64,000 nt of DNA, taken from contig VFFE01007640.1 in assembly GCA_008921705.1 (NCBI GenBank), positions 799,884 to 863,883 on the forward strand, read 5' to 3'. A program made the translations under genes and the position numbers. This document shows positions 56,404 through 64,000 of this stretch, one piece after another. Positions within the stretch are counted from its first letter, which is position 1; every line of letters begins with the position of its first letter. The DNA is from Burhinus oedicnemus. Its lineage: Eukaryota > Chordata > Aves > Charadriiformes > Burhinidae. The notes beneath the pieces are model-generated. The model saw nothing but the letters and a program-made list of their open reading frames with translations, was not told where the DNA came from and did no database searches.

Positions 56404-58621
56404 TGTTAAAACACTGCTAAAAATATTTTTAACTCCTTCCTTAAGTTAGTTGCACGTTGAAATTGATTAAGTTTTAATAACCTCAAATTGGGATTTGCTT
56501 TTCACTATTTCTGTTACTGATTAGGGGAAAAAACTTAATTGGCTTTTTTTGGTGGGGGATCACATTGCTCTGCTGCTCAGATTCTGGCTGTTTAGTTACT
56601 ATGATTGTCTTAAATCAAAGTTAGTTATTGGAAATATATTTTAATTGCCTCTATTGACAGTGTGCCCAAATAGCCTCAGCAATGGTTTACTTGCCCTAAG
56701 AATAATGAATTCTAAAATCAATACTATTTCATGTAGATTTAAAATATGCACTATTAATACAAATGAAAGGGGGAGAAATGGTTAAGATGGCACACATCAT
56801 TAACAGTGATAATCTGTGTTCAAAACACTTGTGTCTATCTTGTCAGCGTGTAGTTGAAACGTTAGTGTTTGTATTCGGGCAGCTGTCCAAGACATTGTGC
56901 AATAGCTGTGTGTACCTGAATGAGGAAGAAGGTTAATAACGTTTACCGAACCTGAACCATTTACATACTTTTTTTTCCTCCTGCGCTCTTATCCTTCACC
57001 GTAACACATTACTTGAAAAGAATGTATTAGAATATTATATAAATACATGGACACTGTCATTGGCAACGTAGTAGTGCTTTTTGGATCAGTAGATTAAGTT
57101 AAGTAGTCCTCTTTGCTACTGACTTCCTAAGTGCTTATCTGACTCTTATCTTTCAGGATATTGCTTTTTCCTGTTTGGTACAGTTTGTGAGGCTTGTAAA
57201 TGTGCTGTTTAGCTAAACTACCTGTTCAGTTTGAAGTAATATGACTAAGCCAGTTTTGATTTGTGTCCTTAGGAGCCTGCAAAAAATGAAATCCAGAGAT
57301 GGCAAGTAGTTTACAAGTCTTACTCTACTCTATAACATATGATTTTGTTCCCCTGTTTGTTTGGGGTTTTTTTCACCCATTTTTTTTAAGTCCTTGTCCT
57401 TATGACTGGGGAGGTACGGTAGTACCGTTGTAGCACAAGTCTGTCCAAAACCAATGTTAAATTGAGCTGGGTTCTGGACCACCTTTTTCTTGCACAAGCC
57501 AAGTGGCGAGCATGCTCATTCTCGGAAGGGTTGCCCTTGACTGGCTGGTCATGGGGACACGATCAGGAAGCCAAGTGTAAAACCACAGAGTCGGGCAGAA
57601 ACAGGTACAAGCCTGCGTGCTGGAGGGAGGAGACTGAAATACCTGCAGAGTTGAACACAAGTTAGCTGGAGAAGAAGACGGGTGAGACTGGAGCTTGGAG
57701 ACAGTTTTTAACCTCTAGTTCTACTGCATCAACAGAACTGCTGGCACAGCATGAACCAGCATTTATGCAACAGCGATGGCCCGCACACCTCATCGTTCAT
57801 CCCGTGGAAAGTATGTGGGGTGGGCAGTGGGGGTGGGGATGTGGTTGGGAAAGTACTCCAAAAAGGCAGTGGGAGTGCTGAGGCTTCCTACAGCCCTCAA
57901 GCAAACTGCTTCGATCGGATGAGCTGAACTTGGGTTAGAGGCTGGTGCCTTTTAGCCTTTGCAAGTGCTTTATGGTAGCCTGCCATTGGACTAGGTCTTC
58001 TGTGTTTGCCCACCTCCAGGGGTGAGAGTGAAATGGGATACAAAAGCAGTAGGGATTTTTCAGCCCTGCTTGTTTTTTTGGTATCTTAAGTGGTGTGTTC
58101 TGACAAACGAGTTGCTGTGTCCCTGAGAGGAAGGAAAGGAAGGGTGGTGCTTGACTAGAGAGATGCCTAACACAATTAGGGGCAGCTTTAACTTCTGTAT
58201 TAAATTATGAATATGCTGAAGACTGTTCTCTTAAAATACAGACAAATGCTCCAGCAGGATGGAGCTGAAATCAGATTCAAGGTGTTACTGAAGGGAAGAA
58301 CTAGAGGATGTGAACTTGCAAAAGCAGAGCTGGAGCAAGCCACGGGGAAGAAAAAATTCTCCTTTACAACAGCCAGCCCCATCTGCTTTTAGGACTAAGA
58401 ATATCTTGAATATACACGACAAGGGAAACAAAACTTCTTTCCACCATTCAGACCCATAAAGCTTAAGTGAACGTGAAAGTTGTGGTTTTATTTCATTGGG
58501 GTGTTTTCTTCCTAGAGTTGCCTAGTTCTAGACTGAAAAAAAAAAAAAAAGGGGAGAAATCGAATTATTTTTATCGTGCATCTTCTGGAAGATACAGAGC
58601 TACTAAAGTTATAATCACTGC

Positions 58622-58660
58622 AAAAGAATTTAAAGAAGGGTTTAAAGAATTTAAAGAAGA
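58622..58660. repeat. TTTAAAGAA-rich tandem repeat
   Basis: 'aaagaatttaaagaagggt' is repeated about 20 bp on as 'aaagaatttaaagaagag'. A local replication-slippage product in downstream intergenic DNA. Confidence 0.8.
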
Positions 58661-59139
58661 GTATTCTCTGAAATCTTTAACCTTATAATATACACCTTTG
58701 TGTCAGCTGAAACTGTTCCACCACATACCTTGGGAGCCCTAGTGCCTAGGTTCTTCAGCAAAAGTTTGGTTTAACCCTAGTATTGGAGAAACCTACCAAA
58801 AATATCCTGAAAGACATTAACGTGTTCTTTGCCACTGTCTGCAAGCCACCTGTAGTTCTGTTCTTTGACAAATTCTGTAATCGGATCCTTCTGTTGCCCA
58901 TCTCAGCAAAGGCAGATAAGGGAGATGTACATCAGGCTCTGCCTGGCTCCAGTTATCCTCATTGATGGTTGCAGCACAGCCAGGAAACTGTTCCAGGAGG
59001 CTGCAAGCATTACAGATGTCTCTTCTGCATGAACTCTGGATAAAGAGCACAATAAAGTTTAAAAGTTGGCATTTCCTTTAACTATTGCACACTGAGTATC
59101 TCTCTGAAGGGATTCATCTTTCATCCCTTCATAAAAAAA

Positions 59140-59838
59140 TAAGCTGGAGAGAAGCGGTACCTGGAAGCCCTTGTCTTTCTGAGGAGAAGGATCTGGGGGT
59201 CCTGGTAGATAGGAAATTATCCATGAGCCAGGAAGGCCAATAGAATCCTGGGCTGCATAGGGAAGAGTGTGGCCAGTAGGTTGAGGGAGGTCATTCTCCC
59301 CCTCTACTCGGCACTGGTGAGGCCACAACTGGAATACTGTGTCCAGTTCTGGGCTCCCCAGCTCAAGTGGGACAGGGAACTACTGGAGAGAGTCCAACGT
59401 AAGGCAACAAAGATGACTGGGGGATTGGAGCACCTCCCTTATGAGGAAAGGCTGAGAGAGCTGGGACTCTTTAGCCTGGAGAAGAGAAGGCTGAGGGGCG
59501 ACCTTCTTCTTGCTTAGAAGGATCTACAGGGTGGGTTGAAGGAGGATGGAGCCAGACTCTTTTCAGTGGTTCCCAGTGACAGGATGAGGGGCAACGGGCA
59601 CAAGTTGGAACATCGGAAGTTCCAGTCAAACACAAGGAAAAACTTCTTTACGATGAGGGTGCCAGAGCACTGGAAGAGGCTGCCCAGGGAGGTGGTGGAG
59701 TCCCCTTCTCTGGAGATTTCCAAGACCTGCCTGGATGCAGTCCTGAGTCATGTGCTGTAGGCATTCCTGCATCAGCAGGGGAGTTGGACTGGATGATCTC
59801 TAGAGGTCCTTCCCAACTCTGAAAATTCCGTGATTCTC
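59140..59838 (+). mobile_element. CR1 LINE 3' fragment (about 700 bp)
   Basis: Reads from the 'gagaaggatctgggggtcct' RT C-terminal region to 'gaaaattccgtgattctcc'. The frame 59269-59517 ([20 protein letters not shown] ... [10 protein letters not shown]) is open, then shifts frame before the second open piece (59536-59760). Together with the inverted copy at 60851 it makes an inverted CR1 pair. Confidence 0.95.
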
Positions 59839-60850
59839 CACCAACTCTCAGAGGCTTAGAAATTGGCTAAGTGGTCTTGAACTACAATGCTAATTTTTAA
59901 GCAGAGACTTGTGCAGAATCCGCAAGAAGGTTTGTTACACAGCTGGAAGTTAAATGAGTGATTCTGTTAGAAGGATCTCTCTTCCACAGAGCCTAAGGGC
60001 CTCTTTGCTGAGGTTTTACTCCATCTGGTGGTGATGGAATAAGAAAAAAAAAGTTACTGCGATGTAATTTTAAATCGGGTTCTTCTTGAGGCTGAAGAAT
60101 TTCATGCAAATATGGCTTGAATTTGCCCTTCCTACTATATGATGTAGGGGGTGCATGTTTTCTTTGGTGTGTTTCATGCTCTCCTGGGGGCTTTCTTCCA
60201 TGGCTGGAAGTCAAGGAATGGCCTTCCTCTACAAGCGCTGCAGGGAAGGCTTCAGCTGAGCATGCTTTTGTAAAGTGCCTGGGGGGGGACGGTGGTGCTG
60301 AGGTGAGGGCAGACCCAGAAACAGGTAAGGTGCTCCCGAAAAGGAGCTTTTCCAACTCCAGCTAGCGATTGCTGTTGACTTGGGAAGAAAAATGGTTGGG
60401 GAAATGTCCCAAAATGGAGGGGAATAAGTCTATTGCTGCCATGGTTATGAGTCTGCCAAGGCAGGACACGTGCAACCTCAACGCCTGACGATCTGTAAAC
60501 AGCCCATGTTTGTTTTAAGGGGTTTTCTGTTCAAGGGACCTGAACTCCTACTGACAAGAAACTGGCAACAGCACAAGGGAAAAAAACACTCTAAATGTGT
60601 GAGGACCTTTGCAAATAATTTATATTACATATAGGTTATTATTATTGCAGGCATTACTGCTCTGGAAGAAGTGGGTTTTTACCAGGGGGGAACCCCAAAA
60701 TACTATATATGTAAAAGGCAGGATAGATTGATGTGTTCATTATAGCTTTCTGTTTCTCCTCAGGCTTATTCCTGAGCTACTTCTATATGATCCTGTTCTT
60801 CCTTTTTAAACCCTTGTGTTGAGGGAAAAAGGTATTGCTGTGAGATAGAC
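59839..60850. other. Spacer between two inverted CR1 copies
   Basis: About 1 kb of unique sequence. It would form the loop if the flanking CR1 copies paired. No gene recognised. Confidence 0.6.
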
Positions 60851-61563
60851 ATCACAGAATCGCTGGGGTTGGAAGGGACCTCTGGACATCATCTAGTCCA
60901 ACCCCCCTGCCAGAGCAGGGTCACCTACAGCAGGTTGCACAGGATGGCGTCCAGGCGGGTTTGGAATGTCTCCAGAGTCGGAGACTCCACCACCTCTCTG
61001 GGCAGCCTCTTCCAGTGCTCTGCCACCCTCAAAGGAAAGAAGTTCCTCATGTTCAGATGGAGCTTCCTATGGTCAAGTTTGTGCCCATTACCCCTTGTCC
61101 TGTCACTGGGCACCACTGAAAAAAGACTGGTCCCATCCTCCCGGCACCCTCCCTTGAAGTATTTATAGGCATTGATGAGATCCCCCCTCAGCCTTCTCTT
61201 CTCCAGACTAAACAGATCCAAGTCCCTCAGCTCTTCCTCATAAGAAAGATGTTCCAGCCCCCTAATCCTCTTTGTAGCCCTCTGCTGTCCCCTCTCCAGC
61301 AGTTCCCTGTCCTTCTTGAACTGGGGAGCCCAGAACTGGACACAGGACTCCGGGTGCAGCCTCACCAGGGCAGAGTAGAGGGGGAGGAGAACCTCCTGCG
61401 ACCTGCTTGCCACACTCCTCTTGATGCACCCCAGGATGCCACTGGCCTTCTTGGCCACAAGGGCACATTGCTGCCTCATGGTCATCCTGTTGTCCACCAG
61501 GACTCCCAGGTCCCTCGCTGCAGAGCTGCTTTCCAGCAGCAGGTCAGCCCCTAACCTGACATG
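60851..61563 (-). mobile_element. CR1 LINE 3' fragment with 190-codon open ORF2 end
   Basis: The minus strand carries an uninterrupted frame from 61497 to 60925 covering the C-terminal RT region ([62 protein letters not shown], ending LDAILCNLL). It is followed by the CR1 3' end (reverse 'atcacagaatcgctgg'). This is the longest intact CR1 coding segment here, probably the youngest. Truncated at the 5' end, hence non-autonomous. Confidence 0.96.
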
Positions 61564-64000
61564 TTAAAGAAGTGTTTGGCTGTTCAACCATGAAGACACA
61601 GTACAAAATCTAATCCCTTCCCTGGGTTCTCCCTTTTCATCCAAAACACGTGGAAAAAATACACTAAACCACTATTCATCCTGAAACAGGAAAACGCAGT
61701 AAGAGATTTATTCCATTCCTCAGCAAGGAAATGCTGCTCTGTTTTAGCAAGCAGACCGCTCCATCTTTATTATCCCTCACAAAAACAAAACAATAAAAAC
61801 ATCAACCTTTTGGGATAGTTTCTAATCTCCCGTTCATGCTCCTGACTTCTGGAAACACGTACGTGCGATGCTGCGGGGCAGCTGTGGCCTGTTACTGTGT
61901 TGACAGCTTTTCCCCTGCACCGGGACTGGACTCCCAGCTTGTTTCAGAGCCGCCCACGAGAGTTCCTGACTCTTGGGACAAAGCAGACGAATACAAGAGC
62001 TAACCAAAAATCTGCAAAGTTTGCTTCTGAAGTCCGGAGGGTATAAAAGGTGGATTAAATAGCTCAGTTTTAGGTTTCTACTTTAAACAACAGCGATCAT
62101 CACAAAGAAATAGTAAAGACTGTTTTGGTGTCTCTCAGGATAAAACCATACGGAACAAAAGTTGGGTGAGGTAGAAAGAAAAAACGCCTACATTTGAGCA
62201 GCACAGCTTGGCAGTTCAAATAAACAACCCATAGAAATAAATGAGTTCTTACTTTCACAGGGGCTTTGAAACACACCTCTCTGATACAATCTGAAGGGGG
62301 ATGGAGTCTTCTTTCCGCAAGTTTCTGTTCTGCAAGCTCCGTCACAGCAGGTTGGAAAGAGGAAAGTAGTTTGGAGTGATGGTCTCAAGCACGTACCACC
62401 TTCACGAAGCTCGGCGACAACAACTGCTGAACCCACAGTGGCTACGGCACTGGGAGAACTTCTTAACACACGCTGCTGAATTTTCCAAGTGCTTGTGATT
62501 ACATATCTTCATTTACAGCCTCGAAGACTGGAGCCAGGGCGAGAGCAGTCACAGAGCTCGTGCTGGAGAGACTTAGCCATCCCACCCACGTGGTCTAGCC
62601 TGCCTTCCCAAAGCCCAAACAACAACAATCCCACCAGCATCACGGAATAACCAGAATGTAGTTTTGACCAGGTCAGAACAGCAGCAGTTTGTTACTACAG
62701 CTACAGGAGAGAAGGCAGAGCAGCAGTGACAGCCTCTGCCGGTACCAGCTCTGCCCAAACGGGGCCCTCACAGAGTTTCTATACCTTTAGGTTGTACGAC
62801 TCGTTCTTCACCAAACCGTGTCAGATAAGCAAGCAGGACTATAGGAAATTACAACAAAGAGTGGTAACATATGGATTACTTCATGTAGGGATGCTCCAGA
62901 CAGCCAGATAAGGAAGCTCTCCACAGTACCTCTTTTTATTTTTATTTTGTATTTTTTTTTTTAAACAAATAATTCACTCCTTTGTTAATGAAAACCTGCT
63001 GAGGCAGTCAGGCTGTTGTTAAGTCACACTGACATGTATTTCTTAACTAGCGAGGCCTTGTAGAGGCCTATGAAGTGTTAATTATTTTACCTCCACACCA
63101 GGCAGATGCTTCCTTAGAAGCATGAGAACCTGAGCAATGACCACTAGCAACCTTCAGTGCTGTGTCACGACTTAATGATACTTTAACTCAGCTTCCATTT
63201 GGTCCCTCTGTCGTCTTCTGATACCGCTTGCGACACTATCAGCTATGTGAGGCATCTGCCATCTGCGTAACAAAACTACTAGACCCTACAGCAGGATTTG
63301 ACAGGTCACACGGGATGGTGCTAATGGTGCTAACTGCCCTCATTGCTGCTTCTCCACAAACAGATGGCCTACCAACATGTCTTCAAGGAAATAAGTCCTT
63401 GGTTGAGCAGGAAACCAAGTATCTGATGGTTTGGCCCTGTTACACAGCTTCTGGGAAGAAACTCGGAGCTTTGTCTATAAGCTACCTGGCACGTAATTAA
63501 TTTTACTTTTCAAAAGCAGTTCTTACACAGGTTTCCTGTCTCTCATCCATCTTCTGCTTTTGTCCTCTTGTGGCCCCCAGGTTGAGCTCATGCCCTTTCT
63601 TTCTTGTGAGTCTCTCCAGTGGGGTCCTCGGCTATTACGCAAGGACAGAGTCCATTTTAAGGCTGAGGTGTGAACACAGGAAATGTCATTGAGCAGTCTT
63701 AAGGCGTCAGAAAAGTGTGTTTCCATTCTCATGACAGTTGTTCCTAAGGCTGACTTGACAAAGGAATCCTTAAAGGCTTTGTTCCTCAGCCACTGAACCC
63801 AATGGAAATTTTTGTTTTCATGCCAGTGGTCGTGGGAGTGAGTCCTAATTCTTAGTTACGGAAAGTAATTTACAAAAACATGATATATTCTTCAAAATAG
63901 TGTTTCTAATCAAGCTACTCTCCATCTAGTAAGCAGGCAGGCCAACTGGAGCTAATCCCCCTACAAGATGCCTGGACACGACTGGCCATCGCACTAGCGA
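61564..64000. other. Downstream intergenic DNA to window end
   Basis: No coding exon recognised. HIKESHI, which follows EED in human, would be expected somewhere beyond, but none of its protein was found here. Confidence 0.5.

Larger units (their letters stand above)
56171..59139. other. Downstream intergenic DNA
   Basis: Sequence after EED with no exon of a second gene seen. It contains poly-A/T tracts (for example 58537-58551) and the tandem repeat at 58622. Confidence 0.55.

Noticed and set aside
60004..60030. CTCF-like CCATCTGGTGG motif
   Set aside because: The required GGC of the core reads GGA on the motif strand; too weak to report.
56171..64000. Search for HIKESHI, the downstream neighbour of EED in human
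   Set aside because: No segment encoding any part of that protein was recognised on either strand.

Overview
The window is avian nuclear DNA. Two things show this: many 5'-truncated CR1 LINE copies with the avian 3' end (an octamer-like ATTCTATG tail after a conserved purine/pyrimidine block), and one well-conserved vertebrate gene with small introns. I cannot name the species. Ancient amniote repeat fossils (old CR1/L3 tails near 26.3-26.6 kb and 28.1-28.6 kb, and an old interspersed repeat near 17.2 kb) fit a sauropsid genome.

The only protein-coding gene I can support is EED (embryonic ectoderm development), the WD40 subunit of Polycomb repressive complex 2. It lies on the + strand from 38769 to 55971. 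Twelve coding exons join in frame to 1,341 nt, giving 446 residues plus stop. Exon 1 sits in a CpG island (about 38376-38938) next to a 20-N assembly gap. The H3K27me3 aromatic-cage residues are present (F102, Y153, W369, Y370; +5 relative to human numbering). The 3' UTR has an AATAAA at 56147. Intron 4 has a minor-spliceosome (U12-type) donor and branch site and is the most distinctive feature of the gene.

Layout: 1-38375 is upstream intergenic DNA with no recognisable exon, carrying CR1 fragments of several ages on both strands. These include one long, decayed CR1 with endonuclease and reverse-transcriptase remnants (about 34400-36535). 38376-56160 is EED with its promoter region, introns and 3' UTR. 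Only one CR1 lies inside the gene, antisense in intron 2. 56160-64000 is downstream intergenic DNA. It holds two CR1 copies in opposite orientation about 1 kb apart; the second still has a 190-residue open C-terminal reverse-transcriptase frame.

I found no tRNA, rRNA, CRISPR array, complete retrovirus or second gene. HIKESHI, which follows EED in human, was looked for downstream and not recognised. No clearly undescribed system is visible. The best leads are the U12-type intron, the stop-free frame upstream of the EED start, and an unexplained minus-strand reading frame in intron 6.
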